This document shows positions 1 through 6,141 of a DNA stretch of 10,366 bases, one piece after another. Position numbers and translations under genes: made by a program. Under the pieces are notes generated by a model. It ran no database searches, was not told where the DNA came from, and saw nothing but the letters and a program-made list of their open reading frames with translations. Numbering within the stretch: the stretch's first letter is position 1; the number at the start of each line of letters is the position of its first letter. This stretch comes from Alphaproteobacteria bacterium (GTDB taxonomy: Bacteria > Pseudomonadota > Alphaproteobacteria > Micavibrionales > Micavibrionaceae): assembly GCA_023301785.1 (NCBI GenBank), contig JALZUF010000017.1, positions 1-10,366 on the forward strand, read 5' to 3'.

Positions 1-344
1 AGAATTAAATAATTCGAAAATTCATGATCGCGACGACCACCAAGCGCGCCATATATATGAACCTCACTGGCACCTTCAGGCAGGCAGTTAAGCGCCTTGG
101 TTAAATCGGTTGTATTTGTATCACTATCTTCAATCACTTGAACATCATCAATATTTTTATAATGTTCTAAAGTTTGCACATCAATCGCATCAAAATCACC
201 AACAACAATATTAGGTATCATCTGAATTTTTCGCGCATGATCGGCGCCACTGTCGGCGCAAATTAAAAAATCATTGCTTTGTAACTGATCTTTGAGCCAG
301 TCGTAATCGTCAATTAAACTACCAGCAATTATATTAACGCGCAT
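1..344 (-). CDS. thiN: Thiamine pyrophosphokinase, N-terminal part (runs off left edge)
   Basis: The enzyme would transfer pyrophosphate from ATP to thiamine to make thiamine diphosphate (cofactor synthesis or salvage, cytoplasm). I translated 114 codons from an ATG at 342-344. Family hallmarks of the TPK catalytic domain are visible in order: ICADSGAD (residues 28-35), the metal-binding stretch VVGDFDA (47-53, where many homologues have GDFDS), DTNTTDLTKAL (75-85) and GALGGRRDHEFSN (99-111). The rest of the catalytic domain and the thiamine-binding C-terminal domain lie outside the window. The start codon overlaps the mltG stop as TAATG, so translation is probably coupled to mltG and the gene is likely the last seen member of the fatty-acid/mltG operon. 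The identification rests on motif recognition; the symbol thiN is used for this bacterial family. Confidence 0.85.
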   Translation of the reverse strand, partial: MRVNIIAGSLIDDYDWLKDQLQSNDFLICADSGADHARKIQMIPNIVVGDFDAIDVQTLEHYKNIDDVQVIEDSDTNTTDLTKALNCLPEGASEVHIYGALGGRRDHEFSNYLI

Positions 345-1330
345 TATTGCGCGCTTCTGATCTTGCGCCATTTGGCAACGTTGGCGTTATGCCCTGCCAA
401 ATCTTTGGCGAACGCGTGGCCGCCTGTGCCATCCGCAACAAAGAAAATATAATTATGCGCTTCTGGGTTTAACGTTGCCGCAATCGCTTTACGTCCAGGG
501 TTTGCAATCGCCCCTGGCGGCAAGCCTACAACCTTGTAAGTATTATAAGGCGAATCAACTCTCAGATCTTTCAAAAGTAAGCGACGCCCTAATGGCCCTT
601 TACCTTTGTTCTGAATCTTGCCCTTCGTCAGCGCATAAATCACAGTAGGATCTGTTTGCAACATCATCCCCTTTTTCAAACGGTTCACAAACACGCCCGC
701 AACCTTTGTGCGTTCATCATTCACGCCCGTTTCTTTTTCAACGATAGAGGCTAAAATAAGCGCCTCCTTTTTGCTTTTAATAGGCAAGTCCGCTTGGCGT
801 GTTTCCCAAAGCTCATCAATCACTTTTTGCATCGCGTTTTGCATATCTTTAATTAGCGCTTGGCGATCTTTATTTTTACCGAATAAATAGGTGTCAGGCA
901 GTAGACTACCTTCCGCAGGAATCGTTGTGATCTCACCTGATAAATCTTGGTTCTTATTGATCAGTTCAACAATTTGATAACTGGTTAAACCTTCTGGAAT
1001 GGTAATCTTACGCTCAAACACTTCACCATCTTCAAGCTTATCAAGAACACCTGCCATTGAAATCTCTTTGGTGAATTCATACTCGCCCGCTTTCAGGCTA
1101 TCTTCAAAAAAGGCTGCCGCACGGAAAATAAATTTATTTGAAATGACATTTTCGTTTTCAAGCTTTTGTGCGATTTGGTTAACGCCTTGACCGCGCTCAA
1201 CCAAAACATATTTCGTTTCATCTAATGGGCCAGAATTTAAATATTCGTTCGCGCCCCATGCGCCAATGACAGCTAAGACCGCGAGACCTAAAAAGAAGAG
1301 AGAAAAGAGGGAAATTATTATTTTTTTCAT
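344..1330 (-). CDS. mltG: Endolytic murein transglycosylase MltG (YceG-like)
   Basis: MltG is an inner-membrane lytic transglycosylase that cuts nascent glycan strands and is thought to set their length. The 328-residue protein fits the family. One N-terminal membrane segment (about residues 4-24) acts as an uncleaved anchor, with the remainder periplasmic. A LysM-like region follows at about 40-105. The YceG catalytic domain carries ILASIVEKETG (192-202), whose glutamates at 198/200 include the equivalent of E. coli catalytic Glu218. It also has QTDPTVIYAL (225-234), the conserved NTYKVVGLPPGAIANPG (263-279) and YIFFVADGTGGHAF near the end. It follows fabF by 52 nt, the common order in proteobacteria, and its stop overlaps the thiN start. 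No strong Shine-Dalgarno sequence is visible before the chosen ATG, but the signal anchor starts right there. Confidence 0.96.
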   Translation of the reverse strand: MKKIIISLFSLFFLGLAVLAVIGAWGANEYLNSGPLDETKYVLVERGQGVNQIAQKLENENVISNKFIFRAAAFFEDSLKAGEYEFTKEISMAGVLDKLEDGEVFERKITIPEGLTSYQIVELINKNQDLSGEITTIPAEGSLLPDTYLFGKNKDRQALIKDMQNAMQKVIDELWETRQADLPIKSKKEALILASIVEKETGVNDERTKVAGVFVNRLKKGMMLQTDPTVIYALTKGKIQNKGKGPLGRRLLLKDLRVDSPYNTYKVVGLPPGAIANPGRKAIAATLNPEAHNYIFFVADGTGGHAFAKDLAGHNANVAKWRKIRSAQ

Positions 1331-1382
1331 GCGTTACTATAACCCAAAATGAAAAAAAATTTAAAGAGAATTGAAGAGTTAT

Positions 1383-2672
1383 TTAGTCTTCGACTTTACG
1401 CATGATCAATGAAGCATTTGTACCACCAAAGCCGAATGAATTCGAAAGCACAGTATTTACTTTCTTTTCTTTCGTAACTTTCGGCACAAGATCAATACCC
1501 TGACATGGCTCAGATACATTTTCCAAGTTCAATGTTGGCGGCAGCATACCTGTTTCAATTGCTTTAACTGAATAAATTGCCTCAACCGCGCCCGCCGCAC
1601 CTAGTAAGTGACCAATAGAAGACTTCGTTGAAGACATAGAAATTTTATCAAGCGCAGGCTCAAACAAACGCTTAACGGCCGTACATTCAATACCATCACC
1701 CACAGGTGTCGATGTACCATGTGCATTGATGTAATCAACATCTTCTGGATTAATTTCAGCACGCTTTAACGCCGCGCGCATCGCACGGAAACCACCATCG
1801 CCATTTTCAGCAGGTGTCGTAATGTGATATGCATCACCAGACAAACCATAGCCAATCACTTCAGCGTAAATTTTTGCACCACGCGCTTTGGCGTGTTCGT
1901 ATTCTTCTAAAACAACGACACCAGCGCCCTCGGCGATAACAAAGCCATCACGGCCTTCATCAAAAGGACGAGAACCAGCGGTTGGATCATCATTATATTG
2001 TGTAGATAACGCACGCGCCGCAGCAAAACCACCAACACCCAAAGGCGTTACGGCGGCTTCTGCACCTCCAGCGATCATAACGTCAGCATCACCCAGCATA
2101 ATCAGGCGCGCTGAATCGCCAATGGCGTGCGCACCTGTTGAACAAGCTGTCACCACAGAATGGTTCGGCCCTTTGTAGCCATGCTTAATTGAGATATGAC
2201 CAGAGGCCAAGTTAATCAACATCGCAGGAATACAAAATGGAGATAAACGACGCGGTCCGCGTTCTTTCAATGTGATCGCACTGTCATACATAGTAGTTAG
2301 ACCACCAATACCAGCACCAACCAGAACGCCTGTGCGTTCAAACTGCTCATCATTGGCAGGTTGCCAACCAGAATCAGCAATCGCCTCATCTGCTGCCGCC
2401 ATACCGTAAACAATAAAAGGATCCATCTTACGTTGATCTTTTGCTGGCACATAAAGGTCAGCATTAAATTCACCGTTCGTTGGATTTTCGTCTTTTGTTT
2501 TTGGAATGACGCCTGCAATTTTTGAGGCAAAATCGTCGACACTGTAATCGTCGCCGAAATGTTTTATTTGGCCCAAGCCACTTTTTCCCGCAATGATCGA
2601 AGACCAGTTGTGGTCCACCCCTACGCCGAGGGGTGAAACCATTCCCATACCTGTGATAACGACTCGTTTCAT
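1383..2672 (-). CDS. fabF: 3-oxoacyl-[acyl-carrier-protein] synthase II (FabF)
   Basis: This is the elongating beta-ketoacyl-ACP synthase of type II fatty-acid synthesis; it condenses malonyl-ACP with acyl-ACP in the cytoplasm. All 429 residues align well with the family. The N-terminal VVITGMGMVSPLG (4-16) is present. The nucleophile is Cys177 in VTACSTGAHA, and the catalytic histidines are His318 (INAHGTSTPVGD) and His355 (KSSIGHLLGAAG). The glycine-rich SFGFGGTNASL closes the protein (412-422). Catalytic positions are about 14-15 residues later than in E. coli FabF (163/303/340). This reflects a short extra loop around residues 57-70, PKTKDENPTNGEF, which I regard as a lineage insertion. 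The gene lies 47 nt downstream of acpP, its usual partner, and a hairpin with a U-run occupies that junction. Confidence 0.98.
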   Translation of the reverse strand: MKRVVITGMGMVSPLGVGVDHNWSSIIAGKSGLGQIKHFGDDYSVDDFASKIAGVIPKTKDENPTNGEFNADLYVPAKDQRKMDPFIVYGMAAADEAIADSGWQPANDEQFERTGVLVGAGIGGLTTMYDSAITLKERGPRRLSPFCIPAMLINLASGHISIKHGYKGPNHSVVTACSTGAHAIGDSARLIMLGDADVMIAGGAEAAVTPLGVGGFAAARALSTQYNDDPTAGSRPFDEGRDGFVIAEGAGVVVLEEYEHAKARGAKIYAEVIGYGLSGDAYHITTPAENGDGGFRAMRAALKRAEINPEDVDYINAHGTSTPVGDGIECTAVKRLFEPALDKISMSSTKSSIGHLLGAAGAVEAIYSVKAIETGMLPPTLNLENVSEPCQGIDLVPKVTKEKKVNTVLSNSFGFGGTNASLIMRKVED

Positions 2673-2702
2673 CAGATTTGCTTTGTCTTTAATCTTAAAA
2701 GG

Positions 2703-2734
2703 AAAAAAGGCAATGCCGCTTATTCAGCAGCATT
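2703..2734 (-). terminator. Hairpin plus U-run between acpP and fabF, possible attenuator
   Basis: On the minus strand the arms AATGCTGC and GCGGCATT form an 8-bp stem with one G-T wobble, around a 7-base loop (2720-2726) that contains the acpP stop codon. Three bases later there is a run of six T (2703-2708). This looks like an imperfect intrinsic terminator, consistent with a partial stop that leaves more acpP than fabF message. The stem overlaps coding sequence and is AT-rich at its base, so it may instead be a processing or 3'-end stabilising hairpin. Confidence 0.45.
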
Positions 2735-2959
2735 TTCCTTGATAAAGCTGACGGCATCGCCAACTGTTTGAATGTTCTCTGCTGCATCGTCAGGAATTTC
2801 AACTTTAAATTCTTCTTCGAATGCCATTACTAGCTCAACAGTATCTAGTGAATCTGCGCCAAGATCATCAATGAAGCTTGCGCCTTCATTTACTTTGTCT
2901 TCATCAACACCTAAGTGTTCGATAACAATTTTCTTTACGCGTTCTGCAATATCGCTCAT
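2720..2959 (-). CDS. acpP: Acyl carrier protein
   Basis: This is the small acidic carrier of growing acyl chains in fatty-acid synthesis. The 79-residue length is typical. The phosphopantetheine attachment site is Ser37 in the DLGADSLDTVELVMAFE motif (32-48), followed by the usual helix-III region with IPDDAA (55-60) and a C-terminal helix ending in AAE. The protein is strongly acidic, as expected. A purine-rich ribosome-binding stretch, AAGGGAAA (minus strand, 2965-2972), precedes the ATG. A promoter candidate lies about 60-85 nt upstream, so the gene can probably be transcribed independently of fabG. It is followed by fabF, the standard order. Confidence 0.98.
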   Translation of the reverse strand: MSDIAERVKKIVIEHLGVDEDKVNEGASFIDDLGADSLDTVELVMAFEEEFKVEIPDDAAENIQTVGDAVSFIKENAAE

Positions 2960-3017
2960 GGGATTTCCCTTTTCTTTCGTTTAATAAATTAATGTAACTT
3001 TATAAAAAAGTTGGCGG

Positions 3018-3045
3018 ACTTTACCAAGCCCTAATTCTTTTGCAA
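3018..3045 (-). promoter_or_regulatory. Candidate sigma-70-type promoter for acpP
   Basis: On the minus strand a -35 box TTGCAA (3040-3045) is separated by 16 nt from a -10 box TAAAGT (3018-3023); each box matches the consensus at four of six bases. It sits in the 144-nt gap between the HAD gene and acpP and would give a leader of roughly 50 nt. This gap is much longer than the other junctions on this strand, which supports an internal promoter. Experimental start mapping would be decisive. Confidence 0.42.
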
Positions 3046-3103
3046 GTCATTTTGCCTAGTTTTGTAAATATATACCAGCATTGAGATGATTTAGACAATG
3101 TTT

Positions 3104-3781
3104 TCAAAGTTTTAACGCCTCACCCATGTGGATAAAATCGTCAAAAATGGCAGTCACACCGACTTCGGTAAGAAGACTTCGTGCACGCGGTTTATCATGT
3201 GACACCCCCGTATAGCCGAAAACGTCCATTCCAGCGGCAACACCAGCCGTCGCACCAGCGGCACTATCTTCAATAACGAGGCACTTTTGCGGATCAACAC
3301 CCATTTTTTGCGCGGCATAGAGGAATAAATCAGGCGCAGGTTTGGGATTTGGTACATCGTTTTTAGAGAAAACATCAGCAGGCTCAAAATAATCCATGAA
3401 GCCTTGAAGCTCTAGCGACTTTAGAATCGTTGGTGGTTCGCCATTCGACCCCACAGCAATTTTACAATGTTGATGCGCAAGCTTCACAAAGTTCAACGCC
3501 CCATCAATCACATTTATATTACCATCCATCATCGTCAGCGTTTTTGGAATACGCGCATCGATCAATTCTTGCGGCACATCGACATTATGTTGTGCCATGA
3601 TTACTTTTTTAATATCTGGCCAACCAGATCCCGCAAAATCGTGAATACATCTTTCAGTCGTATATTCATCTAAACCAAGGCTAATCAACACATCAGAATT
3701 TAATTTGTTATGCAGATATTCACTATCGACCAACGTGCCATCACAATCAAAAATGATGAGATCATATTTACTTATACTCAT
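3104..3781 (-). CDS. HAD-superfamily phosphatase (beta-phosphoglucomutase-like subfamily)
   Basis: This is a cytoplasmic Mg-dependent hydrolase of the haloacid dehalogenase fold. All four HAD motifs are present. Motif I is FDCDGTLVD with nucleophile Asp12 and acid/base Asp14. Motif II is Ser112 in VGSNGEP. Motif III is Lys147 in NPKPAPDLFL. Motif IV is VIEDSAAG with Glu171-Asp172. The helical cap lies between motif I and about residue 85. Length (225 residues) and motifs fit the group containing phosphoglycolate phosphatases, beta-phosphoglucomutase and sugar-phosphate phosphatases. The substrate cannot be read from sequence. Its ATG overlaps the stop of the DUF3429 gene as ATGA, which implies coupled translation. 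A HAD enzyme between fabG and acpP is unusual, and I see no established link to lipid synthesis. Confidence 0.9.
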   Translation of the reverse strand: MSISKYDLIIFDCDGTLVDSEYLHNKLNSDVLISLGLDEYTTERCIHDFAGSGWPDIKKVIMAQHNVDVPQELIDARIPKTLTMMDGNINVIDGALNFVKLAHQHCKIAVGSNGEPPTILKSLELQGFMDYFEPADVFSKNDVPNPKPAPDLFLYAAQKMGVDPQKCLVIEDSAAGATAGVAAGMDVFGYTGVSHDKPRARSLLTEVGVTAIFDDFIHMGEALKL

Positions 3782-4242
3782 AGAGCCACTCCAAAACTGG
3801 CAATTAAAATACCGCTTACAAGACTTGTAACGCGCAGCCTAAAACCCATATATTCTGCCGTTTTTTCGCCTAAATCAATGTATTTTCTGTCCATCAAATA
3901 TAACCCTACAAACATAACAGACATTAAAAGAAGCGGCCAATACCCCACCCCTAAAAACATCAGCACTATTAAAATTAATGATAAAATGGTTGGTAGCATA
4001 GAAAGACTTAAACGCTTAAAATCATTATCGCGGATCGCTTCAAGCCAATGCGTTCCTGCCATGAAATTAAAAATCAAAAGCGCATAGGATAGTTGCAAGA
4101 GAACACTGATTTGAAAATACATTCCGCTTGCTTGATGAGCAAAGCTTGCGTCTGATTTAAAAGCAATGATGCCAATAAAAAATATGATGAAGGGAATCAG
4201 TCCTGCATATCCGTATATTTTATAAGGCGCCATTTTGTTCAT
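3778..4242 (-). CDS. DUF3429 family multi-pass membrane protein
   Basis: This 154-residue hydrophobic protein of unknown function resembles the DUF3429 (TMEM69-like) family. Matching features are YGYAGLIPFIIFF near the N-terminus and a central FMAGTHWLEA (60-69), which corresponds to the family's conserved glycine-x-histidine-tryptophan element at the end of the second membrane helix. A C-terminal LRVTSLVSG stretch also fits. I count about five membrane segments: 10-28, 42-63, 78-97, 101-118 and 137-153. The ATG at 4240-4242 lies 12 nt after the fabG stop, and a second in-frame ATG three codons later is possible. The 3' end overlaps the HAD gene by four bases. Context suggests co-expression with fabG and a membrane role, but function is unknown. 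Confidence 0.75.
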   Translation of the reverse strand: MNKMAPYKIYGYAGLIPFIIFFIGIIAFKSDASFAHQASGMYFQISVLLQLSYALLIFNFMAGTHWLEAIRDNDFKRLSLSMLPTILSLILIVLMFLGVGYWPLLLMSVMFVGLYLMDRKYIDLGEKTAEYMGFRLRVTSLVSGILIASFGVAL

Positions 4243-4254
4243 TGAATCATCGAC

Positions 4255-5004
4255 CTATATCATTGCCATCCCGCCATTGACGTGAATGGTTGCGCCTGTG
4301 ACATAAGCCGCTTCATCACTCGCCAAATAAGCCACAGCGCTTGCGATTTCGGTTGGTGCGCCCATGCGTCCCATTGGGATGGTTGAATTAATCTTTTCTT
4401 TTTGTCCGTCATCCAAGGCTTCGGTCATTGCGGTTGCGATGAAACCCGGTGCGACACAGTTGACGGTGATTCCGCGTGAGGCGATCTCCATCCCCATTGA
4501 TTTCGTCCAACCCATAAGCCCAGCCTTTGAGGCCACGTAATTACACTGACCTGGATTACCTGTTGTACCAACAACGGATGAAATATTGATAATACGGCCA
4601 AAGCGACGCTTCATCATGCCACGTTGGCAAGTCTTAGCCAGCATGAACGGCGCCGTCAGGTTAACGTCCAGCACTTCGTTCCATTCTTCTTCTTTCATAC
4701 GCATCGAAAGATTATCACGCGTCAAACCTGCGTTATTAACGAGGATATCAATTTGCCCCATGGCGGCGTCGGCATCTTTAATAAGCGCCGCAATACCATC
4801 ATTGTTTGATAGATCAGCCACAATAGTATGAACGTTTGATCCCCCCGCATTATTCAACTCGGCGGCTAGTTCTTTAAGCTTGGCTTCGTTACGGCCAGAA
4901 AGTGCAACCGTTGCGCCTTGTGCGTGTAATGCTTTGGCGATCTCACCACCAATACCGCCTGTTGCGCCCGTGATCAAAGCCATCTTACCTGTTAAATCAA
5001 ACAT
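4255..5004 (-). CDS. fabG: 3-oxoacyl-[acyl-carrier-protein] reductase (FabG)
   Basis: FabG reduces 3-oxoacyl-ACP with NADPH, the first reductive step of each fatty-acid elongation cycle. It is a classical short-chain dehydrogenase of 249 residues. The cofactor motif TGATGGIG is at 12-19 and NNAG at 90-93. The catalytic tetrad is Asn115, Ser143, Tyr156 and Lys160 (YVASK), offset by five from E. coli FabG. A VNCVAPGFIATAM stretch (181-193) and a VTGATIHVNGGMAM C-terminus are also typical. The reading frame is open a further 32 codons upstream. I chose the ATG at 5002-5004 because the conserved protein begins MFDLTGKMALITG and an AAGGAG lies 8 nt before it; the extra codons would translate a dispersed repeat. 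fabD is not adjacent upstream. Confidence 0.97.
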   Translation of the reverse strand: MFDLTGKMALITGATGGIGGEIAKALHAQGATVALSGRNEAKLKELAAELNNAGGSNVHTIVADLSNNDGIAALIKDADAAMGQIDILVNNAGLTRDNLSMRMKEEEWNEVLDVNLTAPFMLAKTCQRGMMKRRFGRIINISSVVGTTGNPGQCNYVASKAGLMGWTKSMGMEIASRGITVNCVAPGFIATAMTEALDDGQKEKINSTIPMGRMGAPTEIASAVAYLASDEAAYVTGATIHVNGGMAMI

Positions 5005-5012
5005 AATATATT

Positions 5013-5018
5013 CTCCTT
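5013..5018 (-). promoter_or_regulatory. Ribosome-binding site that fixes the fabG start
   Basis: AAGGAG on the minus strand lies 8 nt before the ATG at 5002-5004. It decides between this start and an upstream in-frame ATG at 5098-5100, which has no such site. Confidence 0.85.
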
Positions 5019-5030
5019 TTTTGCTTTTGC

Positions 5031-5063
5031 CGTCATGCCCGCAAGCGGGAGGACGCAATCCAT
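5031..5063. repeat. Dispersed palindromic repeat, copy A
   Basis: The plus strand reads CGTC-ATG-CCCGC-AA-GCGGG-AG-GACG followed by CAATCCAT. CGTC/GACG and CCCGC/GCGGG can pair into a two-part hairpin with a two-base loop. The same core recurs, degenerated, at 9500-9542 and 9620-9646 in the same orientation. It lies about 27 nt before the fabG ATG, so it would be in the fabG 5' leader. The type resembles the short GC-rich palindromes scattered between genes in many proteobacteria. Confidence 0.75.
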
Positions 5064-5067
5064 AAAA

Positions 5068-5097
5068 ATTACAAAACCACCATAAAGACACGTACAA
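5068..5097 (-). promoter_or_regulatory. Weak candidate promoter for fabG
   Basis: On the minus strand TTGTAC (5092-5097) and TGTAAT (5068-5073) are 18 nt apart. They match the -35 consensus at four of six bases and the -10 consensus at five of six. In such AT-rich DNA a chance match is quite possible. If real, the transcript would start near 5061 and include repeat copy A in its leader. Confidence 0.25.
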
Positions 5098-5350
5098 CAA
5101 ATGAAAAGAGGGATTTTCATGGCTTGTAACCTATTGATATTATTGTTGAATAACCATTTCTTTAGTTTGTTCGTTCCAAATTTAGGGGGTGGGGAGTAAT
5201 TTCTAATAATGTGTGGCTTCACATTTTCAGACAGTCTTTTTGTTTGAGTAATCAGCATGAATGATAATAGCACAAAACCCTAAAAAATAGGTATATATTC
5301 CTCGCACTCTTAATCACTGTAGTTTCCAAAGTTTTGTGAGTCATTTTACC

Positions 5351-5379
5351 TTGATTTTTGCCAGTTACATCCCTATAAC
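5351..5379 (+). promoter_or_regulatory. Promoter of the rpsF-rpsR-rplI operon
   Basis: The -35 box TTGATT (5351-5356) and -10 box TATAAC (5374-5379) are 17 nt apart, the optimal spacing, with four and five consensus matches. The predicted start near 5386 falls just before the structured leader at 5394-5443, which supports both calls. Confidence 0.7.
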
Positions 5380-5393
5380 AAGGCTCATTACTA

Positions 5394-5443
5394 CCTCGCG
5401 CACTAATGAAGGCCATGGTGCGCTTAACAATATAACCGAGAGG
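5394..5443 (+). promoter_or_regulatory. Structured rpsF leader, candidate S6:S18 autoregulatory RNA
   Basis: A 6-bp perfect stem GCGCAC/GTGCGC (5398-5403 with 5418-5423) is topped by ATG/CAT (5406-5408 with 5414-5416) and the loop AAGGC. A lower stem CCTC/GAGG (5394-5397 with 5440-5443) can close around it and would cover the GAGAGGA ribosome-binding site. An unpaired CCG (5436-5438) lies on the 3' side between the two stems. A leader with two stems and a CCG on the 3' side is the known arrangement by which the S6:S18 complex represses rpsF in several bacterial phyla. The pairing and the CCG are seen; function is inferred from family knowledge. The 3' single-stranded stretch (5424-5439) is fairly long, which is a reservation. 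Confidence 0.55.
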
Positions 5444-5451
5444 AACCTAAA

Positions 5452-5850
5452 ATGCCTTATTATGAAACCGTGTTTATCGCACGGCAGGATTTGAGCGAAG
5501 CTCAAGTTAAAGACCTAACCGATGCATTCAGCAAAATTTTGACTGATGCCAAAGGTAAAATTCACAAAGTAGAAAACTGGGGTTTGCGTAACCTTGCTTA
5601 TCGTATCGAGAAAAACCGTCGTGGTTACTACGTTATGATCGAAAGCGATGTAGAAGCACCAGCATTACACGAGATGGAGCGTAATATGCGCTTGAACGAA
5701 AATATTCTTCGTTACATGAGCATCCGTGAAGATGAACTTTCAACTGGCCCATCTGTTGTTATGGACAAGACATCACGTGATACTGGTGATGATAGAAAAC
5801 CATACAATAAAGATGACAAAAAACCATATCAGAAAAAGGACGCAGCATAA
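5452..5850 (+). CDS. rpsF: 30S ribosomal protein S6
   Basis: S6 binds the platform of the small ribosomal subunit as a partner of S18. The 132-residue protein starts with the typical MPYYETVFIARQDLS. It continues with VENWGLRNLAYRIEKNRRGYYVMIES (42-67), in which the last strands form the S18 contact face, and the ERNMRLNENILRYMSIRED region (75-94). After about residue 100 there is a hydrophilic tail with a doubled lysine-rich element, KPYNKDD and KKPYQKKD. Such tails are common and variable in S6. AGGA lies 7 nt before the ATG. The stop overlaps the rpsR start as TAATG, so the two partners are probably made by coupled translation. Confidence 0.98.
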   Translation: MPYYETVFIARQDLSEAQVKDLTDAFSKILTDAKGKIHKVENWGLRNLAYRIEKNRRGYYVMIESDVEAPALHEMERNMRLNENILRYMSIREDELSTGPSVVMDKTSRDTGDDRKPYNKDDKKPYQKKDAA

Positions 5851-6116
5851 TGGCTCAAGATTCAACACAACAAAAAGGTTTTTTCCGTCGTAAAAAATCT
5901 TGCCCATTTACAGGCGAGAACGCACCAGCGATTGATTGGAAAGACATTAAAACATTAAATCGTTTTGTTTCAGAACGTGGCAAAATGGTACCAAGTCGTA
6001 TAACGAATGTTTCTATGAAGAAACAACGCGTATTGGCAAAAGCCATCAAACGTGCCCGTTACATGGCAATGATGCCGTATGTTCGTCACGATGCTGACAA
6101 CAACAATCAACGATAA
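5850..6116 (+). CDS. rpsR: 30S ribosomal protein S18
   Basis: S18 pairs with S6 on the platform of the 30S subunit. The 88-residue protein contains the family core: RRKKSCPFTGENAPAIDWKD (13-32), then LNRFVSERGKMVPSRITNVS (36-55) and KKQRVLAKAIKRARYMAMMPY (57-77), a basic RNA-binding helix. Short extensions at both ends make it slightly longer than many S18 proteins. Its start codon shares one base with the rpsF stop. No separate ribosome-binding site is needed for coupling, although the AAAAAGGA end of rpsF could also serve. rplI follows after 25 nt. Confidence 0.98.
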   Translation: MAQDSTQQKGFFRRKKSCPFTGENAPAIDWKDIKTLNRFVSERGKMVPSRITNVSMKKQRVLAKAIKRARYMAMMPYVRHDADNNNQR

Positions 6117-6141
6117 ACATTTATTTTAAGGAGCTATAACA

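Larger units (their letters stand above)
5005..5451. other. Divergent intergenic region between fabG and rpsF, 447 nt
   Basis: I find no convincing gene here. The region holds the fabG ribosome-binding site, one copy of a dispersed palindromic repeat (5031-5063), a weak fabG promoter candidate, and a good rpsF promoter and structured leader. The stretch 5101-5340 is AT-rich with no recognised element apart from a G-run (5185-5194). I looked for remnants of fabD, which is often found at this place, and saw none of its motifs. Confidence 0.7.

Noticed and set aside
2297..2542. A minus-strand frame of 81 codons within fabF
   Set aside because: It is a shifted frame of a clearly conserved gene and has no independent start signal.
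5005..5100. A 32-codon N-terminal extension of FabG
   Set aside because: The conserved protein starts at the ATG at 5002-5004, which has a well-spaced AAGGAG. The extension translates the dispersed repeat and has no family support.
5185..5194. G-run as a G-quadruplex
   Set aside because: Only two G-runs lie close together, too few for an intramolecular quadruplex.
4992..5273. A 93-codon minus-strand frame overlapping the fabG start
   Set aside because: It covers the repeat, the fabG ribosome-binding site and the first fabG codons in another frame, with no recognisable domain.
5249..5417. A 55-codon minus-strand frame antisense to the rpsF leader
   Set aside because: It lies over the rpsF promoter and leader, has no ribosome-binding site and no recognised motif. 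Its openness is likely chance.
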